A stretch of 64,000 nt of DNA from the NCBI GenBank assembly GCA_913062955.1, contig CAJXZP010000007.1:29609-93608 (forward strand), read 5' to 3'. The stretch is from an uncultured Flavobacteriales bacterium (GTDB taxonomy: Bacteria > Bacteroidota > Bacteroidia > Flavobacteriales_G > Salibacteraceae). The position numbers were made by a program, and so were the translations under genes. The notes under the pieces are model-generated. The model was given only the letters and a program-made list of their open reading frames with translations. It was not told where the DNA came from and ran no database searches. Shown piece by piece: positions 1-7,237 of the stretch (position 1 is its first letter; each line of letters begins with the position of its first letter).

Positions 1-467
1 GACAGACCTTTAATCGCTTTCGCTAATTCAGGAAAACGATCAAAAACCATATTAGTTAAATCACCTCCATCATCCAAAATCATATTTAATTGCTTTCCAC
101 CTTCAAAACCTTTTAAGGTTTGTTCGATACACCAATCAAACTCTTCATCGGTCATTCCTTTCCATGCAAAAACAGGAACTCCAGTTACGGCAATTGCCGC
201 AGCAGCTTGATCTTGGGTGGAGAAAATATTACAAGAACTCCAAGTTACTTCTGCTCCTAAAGCCGTTAAAGTTTCAATTAAAACTGCCGTTTGAATGGTC
301 ATATGTAAACAACCTGCAATTCGAGCTCCCTTAAGAGGTTGAGAATCTTTATATTCTTCACGTAGCGACATTAACCCAGGCATTTCTGCCTCTGCTAATA
401 TTATTTCTTTTCTACCCCAATCGGCAAGTGAAATATCCTTTACTTTGTAATTATCAGTCTGTACCAT
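1..467 (-). CDS. ahcY: Adenosylhomocysteinase, N-terminal part (runs off the window)
   Basis: Cytosolic enzyme that splits S-adenosylhomocysteine into adenosine and homocysteine, removing the inhibitory product of SAM-dependent methyl transfer. About 155 N-terminal residues are present; the rest lies beyond base 1. The family signatures are easy to read: [20 protein letters not shown] near residue 10, then [20 protein letters not shown] and [17 protein letters not shown] in the substrate-binding domain. The ATG at 465-467 fits the usual N-terminus of bacterial homologues. It is divergent from the phosphopantetheinyl transferase gene, with only 43 bases between the two starts, so the two promoters must be packed together or overlap. 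Identification is near certain. Confidence 0.96.
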   Translation of the reverse strand, partial: MVQTDNYKVKDISLADWGRKEIILAEAEMPGLMSLREEYKDSQPLKGARIAGCLHMTIQTAVLIETLTALGAEVTWSSCNIFSTQDQAAAAIAVTGVPVFAWKGMTDEEFDWCIEQTLKGFEGGKQLNMILDDGGDLTNMVFDRFPELAKAIKGL

Positions 468-510
468 TCTACTTTTTTGTTTTAAAAACGGGTACAAAGA
501 TAATCGTTCA

Positions 511-1152
511 ATGAAGTTTATAAAAAATAATATCCTAACAAATGGTTCACGATTGCTAATAGCAAGATTAGATTTAAGTATTCTAGACCATTTATATGAC
601 ATTCGACTTCGTCCAGAAGAACTGGAGAAGTACCGAAACATTAGTCACAACAAGCGCAGGTGTGAGTTTTTGAGTATTCGAAAAGCCATTCAATTTGTGT
701 TTGATGAAGAAGAATATATTACGTATTCAAATAATGGGAAACCAAGTCTGGCTATTTCAGGCCATCGTATTTCGATATCGCACTCCAAAGGGCTTTTAGG
801 AATCATTATCCACCCTACTTTAGAAGTAGGTATTGACCTGCAACATGAATCCCCTAAGATTTTTAAAATCAAAAATCGGTTTATGTCACCCGAAGAACTC
901 ACTCCAGAAACAGATCAAGAATGGCCTCTTTTGGCTTATTGGTGTGCGAAAGAAGCTTTGTACAAATATTACTCAAAAGGTCATGTGGAGTTTAATAAGA
1001 ATCTTTTTGTAGCCCCTTTTTCCTTGCAAGAATCTGGAATGATGCACGGAGAAGTTCGAATGCCTGACATGCACAAAAAACTACCCCTGCACTATGAAAT
1101 ATTGGAAGAAACTATGATTGTGTATACCTTGGAACAAAATTCGAATGACTAA
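511..1152 (+). CDS. 4'-phosphopantetheinyl transferase superfamily protein
   Basis: Transfers the phosphopantetheine arm of coenzyme A to a serine of a carrier protein. At 213 residues it is the size of the Sfp/AcpT class rather than the short AcpS. Visible motifs are [13 protein letters not shown] near residue 90, the metal-binding VGIDLQ near 107, and [11 protein letters not shown] near 144, which corresponds to the W-x-x-KEA motif. No carrier protein or synthase is encoded nearby, so the substrate cannot be told from context; housekeeping ACP activation is the simplest guess. It is followed at once by the GGGP synthase homologue, although that gene has its own promoter. Confidence 0.88.
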   Translation: MKFIKNNILTNGSRLLIARLDLSILDHLYDIRLRPEELEKYRNISHNKRRCEFLSIRKAIQFVFDEEEYITYSNNGKPSLAISGHRISISHSKGLLGIIIHPTLEVGIDLQHESPKIFKIKNRFMSPEELTPETDQEWPLLAYWCAKEALYKYYSKGHVEFNKNLFVAPFSLQESGMMHGEVRMPDMHKKLPLHYEILEETMIVYTLEQNSND

Positions 1153-1182
1153 TTGTGGAAATCTGAAAAAAATCCGCATTTA

Positions 1183-1208
1183 TTGCACATGCAAAATAGT
1201 TATACTTG
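1183..1208 (+). promoter_or_regulatory. Bacteroidota-type promoter of the GGGP synthase gene
   Basis: TTG at 1183-1185 and TATACTTG at 1201-1208 match the -33 TTTG / -7 TAnnTTTG pattern, 18 bases apart. The -7 box ends only 4 bases before the ATG at 1213, so transcription should start at or next to the start codon. Confidence 0.6.
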
Positions 1209-1212
1209 CACT

Positions 1213-1950
1213 ATGATTCTAAATCAAATAGAACTTAAATCTGCTAACAATCAAAAGCAATTAGCTGTGCTCATTGATCCTGACAAGGGACAACCCGAGC
1301 ATTTGGCGAAAATTGCAGCAATAGCGAATGAAGCCAAAGTAGATCTATTTTTTATTGGAGGTAGTTTGATGGTAGGTGATGAAATGGAAAAAACCATTGA
1401 AACCATCAAAAGATTATCTGATATTCCGGTGGTTCTATTTCCTGGAAGTCCATCTCAAGTATGTAATAAAGCGGATGGAATTTTATTACTCTCCTTAATT
1501 TCGGGTAGAAATGCCGATTTATTAATTGGACAACAAATTATTGCGGCACCCGCTATTAAAAAATCGGGACTAGAGGTATTACCAACCGGGTACATGCTAA
1601 TAGATGGAGGTAGACCAACAACGGCCTCTTACATCAGTGCAACTCAACCCATTCCAGCCAACAAACCCGAAATTGCAGCTGTTACGGCTATGACCGGTGA
1701 AATGATGGGTTTAAAGTTGATGTATGCGGATGCCGGGAGTGGTGCAGATCATCCCGTTAGTGCTAAAACCATTGCTGCCATTAAAAAAGTGACTTCCTGT
1801 CCTTTGATTATTGGAGGCGGAATGAGGTCCGCAAAAGATGTGGCTAATGCATACCTTGCCGGGGCAGATATTGCGGTGGTTGGAAATGCATTTGAAGACC
1901 ATCCAGATTTACTATTTGAAATTGCAGAAACTAGGTATATAAAAACGTAA
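1213..1950 (+). CDS. Geranylgeranylglyceryl-phosphate synthase family protein (PcrB/GGGPS)
   Basis: TIM-barrel prenyltransferase that joins a polyprenyl diphosphate to glycerol-1-phosphate through an ether bond. The 245-residue product shows the family landmarks: VLIDPDKG near residue 17, FIGGSLMVGDEM, VLFPGSPSQVC, TGYMLIDGGRPTT, LMYADAGSGADHPV, and the phosphate-binding IIGGGMRSAKDVANAYLAGA with VVGNAFE near the end. The frame is open from a TTG at 1153, but that lies upstream of a clear promoter ending at 1208, so the ATG at 1213 is preferred. GGGPS homologues are known in Bacteroidota; their chain-length preference and lipid product in this phylum remain poorly settled, so substrate is left open. 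Confidence 0.9.
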   Translation: MILNQIELKSANNQKQLAVLIDPDKGQPEHLAKIAAIANEAKVDLFFIGGSLMVGDEMEKTIETIKRLSDIPVVLFPGSPSQVCNKADGILLLSLISGRNADLLIGQQIIAAPAIKKSGLEVLPTGYMLIDGGRPTTASYISATQPIPANKPEIAAVTAMTGEMMGLKLMYADAGSGADHPVSAKTIAAIKKVTSCPLIIGGGMRSAKDVANAYLAGADIAVVGNAFEDHPDLLFEIAETRYIKT

Positions 1951-1975
1951 CGATTCCTAAATTTGCGCTAACTGA

Positions 1976-2110
1976 ATACCATTTCTTTATCAAAGAAAGA
2001 ATCATCGCTTTACCTTTAATTTGGACACCTCCAAAGACCATTCAATGGCCATAAAAAAAGCGTTCAAAGAAGTGGCTATTCTTAAAAACATAGTGATTAC
2101 TGGATATTAA
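1976..2110 (+). pseudogene. Short protein-like fragment without a start codon
   Basis: One frame is open from 1976 to a TAA at about 2108 and reads like ordinary protein (DTSKDHSMAIKKAFKEVAIL, then KNIVITGY at the end), but it has no start except an internal ATG at 2045-2047 that would give about 21 residues. It may be the tail of a lost gene or a chance open frame. Family not recognised. The rest of the 1951-2156 gap shows nothing else. Confidence 0.2.
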
Positions 2111-2156
2111 TATACGAAACCCGTTTCCAAACCGTTACCCCGCAAATCTTATCACT

Positions 2157-2942
2157 ATGACGACTAAAAATTTTCTTCTATTAAGTGTTATTACATTTGC
2201 ATTATTCAGCTTTTCAAAAGACAAATCTGTAGAAAAATACACCCCACCGGGAACGGTGAAAATTGGGGCTCAATTTTTCATGGATGAAACAGAAATCACC
2301 AACATATCTTGGAAGGAATATACCTTTTGGACCGAACGCATTTATGGGAAGGGCTCCAGTCAATACGAATTCGTTAAAGCCGATTCTCACGTGTGGGAAG
2401 AACCATTTAGATCCCTTTACTTTACCCATCCCGCTTACGATGATTATCCGGTAGTTGGAGTTTCGTACGATCAAGCCCTAGCGTTTTGCCAATGGCGATC
2501 GGAAAGAGTCATGGAACAACTCTTAATAAACCAAAAGCTCAAAAAATTAAAAAGTATCCCTAGCCAAGTTTATTTCCGTCTACCCACGAAAGCCGAATGG
2601 GAAAACGTAGCCAAAGTGGGATATTCTGAAAAGACCCAAAAGAGCTTGGATAAGAAGCACAAAAATTGCGTAAAAGCTAATTACCAGACCTCCCCTACTT
2701 CAGAGGAAGTAAAAAGCACCACGGCACCGGTGTATTCGTATTGGCCAAATAGGTATGGCGTACGTCAAATGTTTGGAAATGTATCTGAGATGATTTTAAA
2801 CGAAGGAGTAGCCAAAGGCGGAAGCTGGACTGATTTTGAAAATGACATCCACATTGACACCAATATTCCGTACACACACCCTAGTAAATCTATAGGGTTT
2901 AGATGTGTTTGCGAAGTATCATTTGAAGAAATCGATTCGTAA
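2157..2942 (+). CDS. Formylglycine-generating-enzyme-like (SUMF1 family) exported protein
   Basis: The 261-residue product starts with a hydrophobic export segment (residues about 5-20) and then carries one FGE-sulfatase fold. Family motifs are NISWKEYTFW, YPVVGVSYDQALAFCQWRS, RLPTKAEWE, MFGNVSEMI, KGGSW and SIGFRCV. In Bacteroidota this fold without oxidase activity occurs in the gliding/T9SS proteins GldJ and GldK, and the sequence style here is like those. It is much shorter than GldJ/GldK and lies away from other gld genes, so I do not assign it to the motor. Catalytic conversion of a sulfatase cysteine is unlikely, since no conserved cysteine pair typical of true FGE is apparent. Role unknown; probably periplasmic. 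Confidence 0.72.
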   Translation: MTTKNFLLLSVITFALFSFSKDKSVEKYTPPGTVKIGAQFFMDETEITNISWKEYTFWTERIYGKGSSQYEFVKADSHVWEEPFRSLYFTHPAYDDYPVVGVSYDQALAFCQWRSERVMEQLLINQKLKKLKSIPSQVYFRLPTKAEWENVAKVGYSEKTQKSLDKKHKNCVKANYQTSPTSEEVKSTTAPVYSYWPNRYGVRQMFGNVSEMILNEGVAKGGSWTDFENDIHIDTNIPYTHPSKSIGFRCVCEVSFEEIDS

Positions 2943-2998
2943 AACAGGCCCATCCAATTCAAAAACATTCTGTAATATCGTAGCGCAATAAATGGGTT

Positions 2999-3649
2999 AT
3001 GAAAAACGAAGATTCTGAAAACAGTTCTAGTACAAACAATTATCAAAAACATTGGGACACCGCCTATTCCCAAACCCCCAATGAAAAATTGGGTTGGTAC
3101 GAGGATGACCACTCCCCTACCTTTCAATTATTAGATGAGACCACGATAACTAGCCATAGTAACATCCTCATTGCCGGAGCCGGAAGTACCACTTTAGTAG
3201 ACGCGCTTTTAGCGAAAGGGTTTTCGCAACTTATTGCGACAGATATAAGTGAAGTAAGCCTTCAGAAATTAGAGGACCGGGTAGGAATTGGTAAAATTGA
3301 AATCATTGTGGACGATTTATCACACCCCAATAAGCTATCTCAAATAGCATCTGTTGACATTTGGGTTGATAGGGCTGTGTTGCATTTCCTTACCGAATCA
3401 ACGGATCAAACCACCTATTTTGATTTACTAAAATCGAAACTTAAAAAGGGTGGTTATGCCTTATTTGCTGAATTTGGTTTGGGCGGAGCTACTAAATGTT
3501 GTGGTTTACCTATCCAACAATATGAAAACGATCAATTTCAATCGCAACTTGGAAATGAGTTTGAATTAGTGAGCTCGTTTAACCATACCTACCATAACCC
3601 AAATGGCGATTCTAGAAAATATATTTACTCTTTATTTAAACGAATATAA
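2999..3649 (+). CDS. Class I SAM-dependent methyltransferase
   Basis: Rossmann-fold methyltransferase of 216 residues. The N-terminus has the thiopurine-methyltransferase-like pattern KHWDTAYSQTPNEKLGWYE; motif I is ILIAGAGSTTLVDALL near residue 52, the acidic residue after strand 2 is in LIATDISE, and DIWVDRAVLHFL is the motif IV region. A cysteine-bearing stretch GGATKCCGLPI follows KGGYALFAEFGL. The TAA overlaps the ATG of the next gene by one base (TAATG), so the two should be translationally coupled. The substrate, probably a small molecule, cannot be read from the sequence. Confidence 0.82.
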   Translation: MKNEDSENSSSTNNYQKHWDTAYSQTPNEKLGWYEDDHSPTFQLLDETTITSHSNILIAGAGSTTLVDALLAKGFSQLIATDISEVSLQKLEDRVGIGKIEIIVDDLSHPNKLSQIASVDIWVDRAVLHFLTESTDQTTYFDLLKSKLKKGGYALFAEFGLGGATKCCGLPIQQYENDQFQSQLGNEFELVSSFNHTYHNPNGDSRKYIYSLFKRI

Positions 3650-4110
3650 TGTACAGTAAAGAGGAGGAAAAAGCCATTAAAGGCGCATTTTGGGGAACAT
3701 TAACCACTCGAATTCAAAAACACCGATCCGCAAATGGACGAAGAATTAACTGGTTCAAGTATCGAACGGGGTTAAAGGAAATATTTATCCGTACGGAAGT
3801 AGACCAAAAAGGCTGTAAGATTTGCATTGATTTACAGTTTAAAAATCCGGGAATTAGAGAATTGTTTTACGAGCAGTTTCTAGAAACCAAAACCGTTTTT
3901 GAAAACACGATGGTTTCACCTGTAAAATGGCAACTCAACTACGAACACGAATACGGTACCGAGATATCCAGAATAAGTGTAGAAAACAACACCACCAATA
4001 TTTACCGGCAAGAAGATTGGCCGGAAATGCATGATTTTATTGTGACTCATTTACGTAGAGTAGATGAATACTGGAATGACTTTGGCGAGCTGTTCAAGAC
4101 TTTAAAATAG
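3649..4110 (+). CDS. DUF4268 domain protein
   Basis: A 153-residue protein matching the DUF4268 family as it occurs in Bacteroidota: an N-terminal MYSKEEEKAIKGAFWGTL, a central KEIFIRTEVDQKGCKICIDL strand pair, and a C-terminal DFIVTHLRRVDEYWNDFGEL helix. DUF4268 is usually described as related to restriction-endonuclease-like nucleases, but I see no clear PD-(D/E)xK catalytic set. The start overlaps the methyltransferase stop by one base, so expression of the two is tied together. Function unknown. Confidence 0.7.
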   Translation: MYSKEEEKAIKGAFWGTLTTRIQKHRSANGRRINWFKYRTGLKEIFIRTEVDQKGCKICIDLQFKNPGIRELFYEQFLETKTVFENTMVSPVKWQLNYEHEYGTEISRISVENNTTNIYRQEDWPEMHDFIVTHLRRVDEYWNDFGELFKTLK

Positions 4111-4169
4111 ATTCTCATTTTTTTCAATATAGTGTGTGTTTTATCACATTTCTCTGAAATTCGAGTCTG

Positions 4170-4177
4170 TACATTTG
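4170..4177 (+). promoter_or_regulatory. -7 box of the TauE-rhodanese operon
   Basis: TACATTTG followed by CAC, 16 bases before the ATG at 4194, matches the Bacteroidota TAnnTTTG box. A T-rich stretch about 20 bases upstream may serve as the -33 element. Confidence 0.6.
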
Positions 4178-4193
4178 CACTCGAATACCTACC

Positions 4194-4994
4194 ATGGATA
4201 CACTCATCATCATCGGATTTTCAGCAGCTACACTTATAGGCATCTCCTTAGGTCTTATTGGTGGAGGGGGTAGTATCATTACTGTTCCTGTGCTGGTGTA
4301 TCTTATGAATATTGATCCTGTAACGGCCACGGCTTACTCCCTTTTTGTGGTAGGAACAGCTAGTTTGGTAGGATCTGTACAGTACTTTCAAAAAGGATTA
4401 GTCGATTTAAAAACCGCATTTATTTTTGGAATCCCCGCCATTGCTATGGTATTTCTTATGCGAAAAATCATTGTCCCAGCTATCCCAGATACCCTTTTTC
4501 AAATGGGTAATTTGATCTTCACCAAGGACATGGGTATTATGATGATGTTCGCTATCGCGATGATTGCTGCATCGGTATCGATGATTCGAGGACCGAAAGA
4601 TCCTGGGACAATAGAAAAGCCTTCAAAATTCAATTACCCACTCCTGTTATTGATTGGACTTTTAGTCGGCTCTTTTACGGGCCTTGTAGGTGCGGGTGGC
4701 GGGTTTTTAATCATACCGGCTTTGATTGTTTTGGCCAAGTTACCGATGAAACAGGCCGTGGGGACCTCTTTGCTTATTATTGCTTCCAATTCGTTAATTG
4801 GCTTTTTGGGAGATGTATCTCATCGAGCCATTGATTGGAAATTTTTACTCTTGTTTACTGCGATTGCAGTTGTTGGAATCTTTATCGGAAGTACGCTGTC
4901 CAACAAAATTGAAGGCGCCAAACTCAAACCGGCTTTTGGTTGGTTTGTATTCATCATGGGAATATTTATTCTCGGAAAATCATTGATCAATTAA
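4194..4994 (+). CDS. TauE/SafE (TSUP) family sulfite/organosulfur exporter-type permease
   Basis: Inner-membrane permease of 266 residues with about eight hydrophobic segments arranged as two homologous halves. Each half opens with a glycine-rich re-entrant motif: LGLIGGGGSIITVPVLVYL near residue 20 and TGLVGAGGGFLIIPALIVL near residue 165. The family moves sulfite, thiosulfate, sulfoacetate or related anions. A single-domain rhodanese starts 22 bases downstream in the same direction, which points to sulfur-compound handling rather than taurine metabolism. Confidence 0.88.
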   Translation: MDTLIIIGFSAATLIGISLGLIGGGGSIITVPVLVYLMNIDPVTATAYSLFVVGTASLVGSVQYFQKGLVDLKTAFIFGIPAIAMVFLMRKIIVPAIPDTLFQMGNLIFTKDMGIMMMFAIAMIAASVSMIRGPKDPGTIEKPSKFNYPLLLLIGLLVGSFTGLVGAGGGFLIIPALIVLAKLPMKQAVGTSLLIIASNSLIGFLGDVSHRAIDWKFLLLFTAIAVVGIFIGSTLSNKIEGAKLKPAFGWFVFIMGIFILGKSLIN

Positions 4995-5016
4995 TTACCA
5001 TTAATATAGAAAAGAC

Positions 5017-5331
5017 ATGTTTGATAATTTAAATGCAACAGAATTCCAGAAAGCGGTAGCGCTATCTCCTAAAGCGGTAGTTTTAGATGTTCGTACTCCC
5101 ATGGAGTTTCAAGAAGGTCATTTAAAAAATGCCGTGTTACTCGATTTTTATTCCCCTACCATTCAAGCGGATATTGACGCTTTAGATAAAACCAAAGAGT
5201 ATTTGGTTTATTGCAAGAGTGGCGGTCGTAGTGCGAATGCGTGTAGCTATATGGCACAATCAGGCTTTGTTAAAGTAACCAACATGGATGGTGGTATTCT
5301 GGCTTGGAAAGGGGAAGTTGAAATAGGATAG
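5017..5331 (+). CDS. Single-domain rhodanese-like sulfurtransferase
   Basis: A 104-residue cytosolic protein carrying one rhodanese domain. It has VVLDVRTPMEFQEGHLKNAV near the start and the active-site loop YCKSGGRSA with the persulfide-forming cysteine at residue 66, followed by NMDGGILAWKG. Rhodaneses relay sulfane sulfur between proteins and small thiols. It lies directly after the TauE-type permease, and the pair is often found beside sulfide:quinone reductase or persulfide dioxygenase genes; a broken SQR-like gene lies about 4 kb away at 9376. Confidence 0.93.
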   Translation: MFDNLNATEFQKAVALSPKAVVLDVRTPMEFQEGHLKNAVLLDFYSPTIQADIDALDKTKEYLVYCKSGGRSANACSYMAQSGFVKVTNMDGGILAWKGEVEIG

Positions 5332-5415
5332 TTTTAATCGGGCCTTCGAGACAGTCTTTCTTCGAAAGAATGCTCTGGCAACACTGCCAAGTTTTAGAAA
5401 AATATTTCGCTAAAT

Positions 5416-5443
5416 AAAAAGGGAGCCTTTCGGCTCCCTTTTT
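5416..5443. terminator. Terminator between convergent genes
   Basis: GGGAGCC (5421-5427), loop TTTC, GGCTCCC (5432-5438), flanked by A and T runs, so it can work for the rhodanese gene on the plus strand and for the remnant on the minus strand. Confidence 0.9.
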
Positions 5444-5444
5444 A

Positions 5445-5792
5445 TTATTTTAGGTAATTCTCATTTGGGTTTGACGATGGAGACGCAATAGCTGTGGATA
5501 TCGTTTTGGTTGACCCAACGATTTGTATTTCACCTTCGTAATTAACTTCGCCACCACACCCATATAATTTCAATATATAGAAATACACCCCATCACTTAA
5601 TTTATCTTTTCCTTGATTGGTCCCATCCCAATATATACTAGAGTGAGGGATCGGATAATGCGGTGCCGGAGCCTCAAATGGACAACAAGCATCTCCATCA
5701 TGTTTTAGTTTCCATACTTTGTTACCATTCCTATTCCATAATTTGCCTGAATTTAACTTTGGAAAAAAATAAATAAACCTATTATTCCTGAC
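5445..5792 (-). pseudogene. Fragment of a T9SS type-B (gliding-motility-associated) C-terminal domain protein
   Basis: Reading the minus strand from 5792 to a TAA at 5445-5447 gives about 115 codons with no good start. The readable part, KLWNRNGNKVWKLKHDGD, then IYWDGTNQGKDKLSDGVYFY and YEGEIQIVG, is the final part of a CHU_C/type-B sorting domain: compare KWGALIF, WDGKIDGEYGQMGIYVW in the intact protein at 59079-61685. The upstream portion of the domain and the whole passenger are missing; an in-frame stop (5793-5795) closes it. It extends past the usual domain end with a serine/asparagine-rich tail. It is a 5'-truncated relic. Confidence 0.75.
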
Positions 5793-5796
5793 TCAA

Positions 5797-6228
5797 CTAC
5801 TTAACCTCTTCAATTTCGGTAACTACAACTTGCTCAACACCTACCAAAGGAACCCCATTTAACCATTCCGTCACCATATCATCATACCGACAAGAATAGC
5901 CAACACCGATAAACTCTAAGTCGACCATAAATTTTTTTTCGTGATAATTCCCCCAAATTTTTAATGAATCTGGTAGACCTTCCACAACCTGTACATTGAA
6001 TCCAATGAACTCAATACTATCACTTACTTCATTCAAAAATAAACCTACGCAATATCCTTCTTCCCCAACAGGTATGGAGTCAATACTAACTATAATTTGT
6101 TCTCTAACCTCCCCATACATGGTACTTGAATATTGTTCTTCCACTTTTGGACACTCGCTCTCTTTTTTACAGCCCATAAAAAAAATTGTATTGGCTACAA
6201 GAGTTATAATTAACGTGATTTCCTTCAT
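5797..6228 (-). CDS. Small lipoprotein of unknown function
   Basis: 143 residues. The N-terminus MKEITLIITLVANTIFFMGC is a lipoprotein signal with the lipobox cysteine at residue 20, followed by charged residues (KKESE), so the mature protein should be anchored to a membrane facing the periplasm or outside. The rest is a beta-rich acidic domain with two further cysteines and no family I recognise. It lies 9 bases downstream of the broken metalloprotease gene and 4 bases upstream of the sorting-domain relic, so it sits in a decaying neighbourhood; its own frame is intact. Homologues would be needed to show it is expressed. Confidence 0.55.
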   Translation of the reverse strand: MKEITLIITLVANTIFFMGCKKESECPKVEEQYSSTMYGEVREQIIVSIDSIPVGEEGYCVGLFLNEVSDSIEFIGFNVQVVEGLPDSLKIWGNYHEKKFMVDLEFIGVGYSCRYDDMVTEWLNGVPLVGVEQVVVTEIEEVK

Positions 6229-6237
6229 AAGAATCTA

Positions 6238-7126
6238 TTATTGTTTAACAACCTTAAATACCCTTCTTTCATTCTCTGTATTTCTAATCTCTAACAAATA
6301 AATACCCGCTGGAAATTCCGAAATATCAAAACTCACAGGAGGTAGGTTCCCACTAGACAAATCTCTTTCTCTACTCATTAAGATACCTCCATCCAATTTC
6401 ATAAGATTAATTATGTAAAAACCTGTCTCCTCTATTAATCCCAATCCAACAACGAACTTACCTGTAGAAGGGTTTGGATAGATTTCCAACGGTAAACCTA
6501 CTGTTTTATTACTTTCATAATCAACACCAGAAGATTTTTTATAATCAACCTTCTCAAAATCCTGCTTGCCACATAAGTCAACAAATGCCTCAAATTCGCT
6601 TTCTAAATGTGTCTCAAAACCAGCACGAAGTTCCACAGAATGACCTGCTCTAAATACAAAATTTCGCCCCCATTGTATGACCACAATTCCATTCGTAACT
6701 AATTCACCATCACTATAAAATGTTTTAGCCCAATTATTACCTGATACATCCGAATTACTTATTGTAATTAATTGATTTGATGTATTCAAATACATCATTC
6801 TGTCGAAATTTTCTTGAATAACTTTGACATTATCAGCAGTAGAATAATTCCCTGAAAAATGGGTTGGGTTATTTAATGGGTATCCTGTATTTGGTCCAGA
6901 CCACAATTATTTGGATAAGCCATAATTGTTCTCATGGATTCATCTGCTGCAACAAACCCATGACCGTATGCATAAGGCAATACTTTTGGGTCTATATCAT
7001 GCCTAGCACCAAAAAGATGTCCAATTTCATGAACCATAGTGAATGCTGGTGCTGTAATAGAGCTTTCTTTAAACCAAACCAATTTTCAGTTACTACGGAC
7101 AAAGTCGGTTTCATAAATATTCTAAT
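6238..7126 (-). pseudogene. Broken reprolysin-type (M12B-like) metalloprotease with T9SS type-A sorting domain
   Basis: Three reading frames on the minus strand together spell the C-terminal part of a secreted zinc protease. The first (about 7126-7080) reads KPTLSVVTENW. The second (7082-6873) contains the zinc site HEIGHLFGARHD followed by RTIMAYP, the met-turn region. The third (6906-6238) continues WSGPNTGYPLNNPTHFSG and ends in a type-A sorting domain (IYPNPSTGKFVVGLG to ERRVFKVVKQ). The first break coincides with a 5-base tandem duplication, GGTTTGGTTT: removing one copy restores NWFKES. The second break is near 6905. The pro- and N-terminal domain expected in front is gone. Unless caused by sequencing error, this is a pseudogene. 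Confidence 0.8.
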
Positions 7127-7200
7127 TCAGAATTAAAACGTGAGGAGGCGAGCTTGACCAAAAATATTCCACTATTCTTTTTTCACAAAATCATTTTCAC

Positions 7201-7234
7201 AAAAAAAAAAGGAGCTAAATAGCTCCCTTTTTTT
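7201..7234. terminator. Terminator after the M3 peptidase gene
   Basis: GGAGCT (7211-7216), loop AAAT, AGCTCC (7221-7226), with A-run before and T-run after; 4 bases beyond the stop of the minus-strand peptidase gene. Confidence 0.88.
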
Positions 7235-7237
7235 AAA

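Noticed and set aside
2157..2942. GldJ or GldK
   Set aside because: The fold agrees, but the protein is too short, and it is not next to gldLMN.
3649..4110. A restriction-modification system made of the methyltransferase and DUF4268 genes
   Set aside because: The methyltransferase resembles thiopurine/small-molecule enzymes, lacks DNA-methylase target motifs, and no nuclease active site is visible; kept only as a weak lead.
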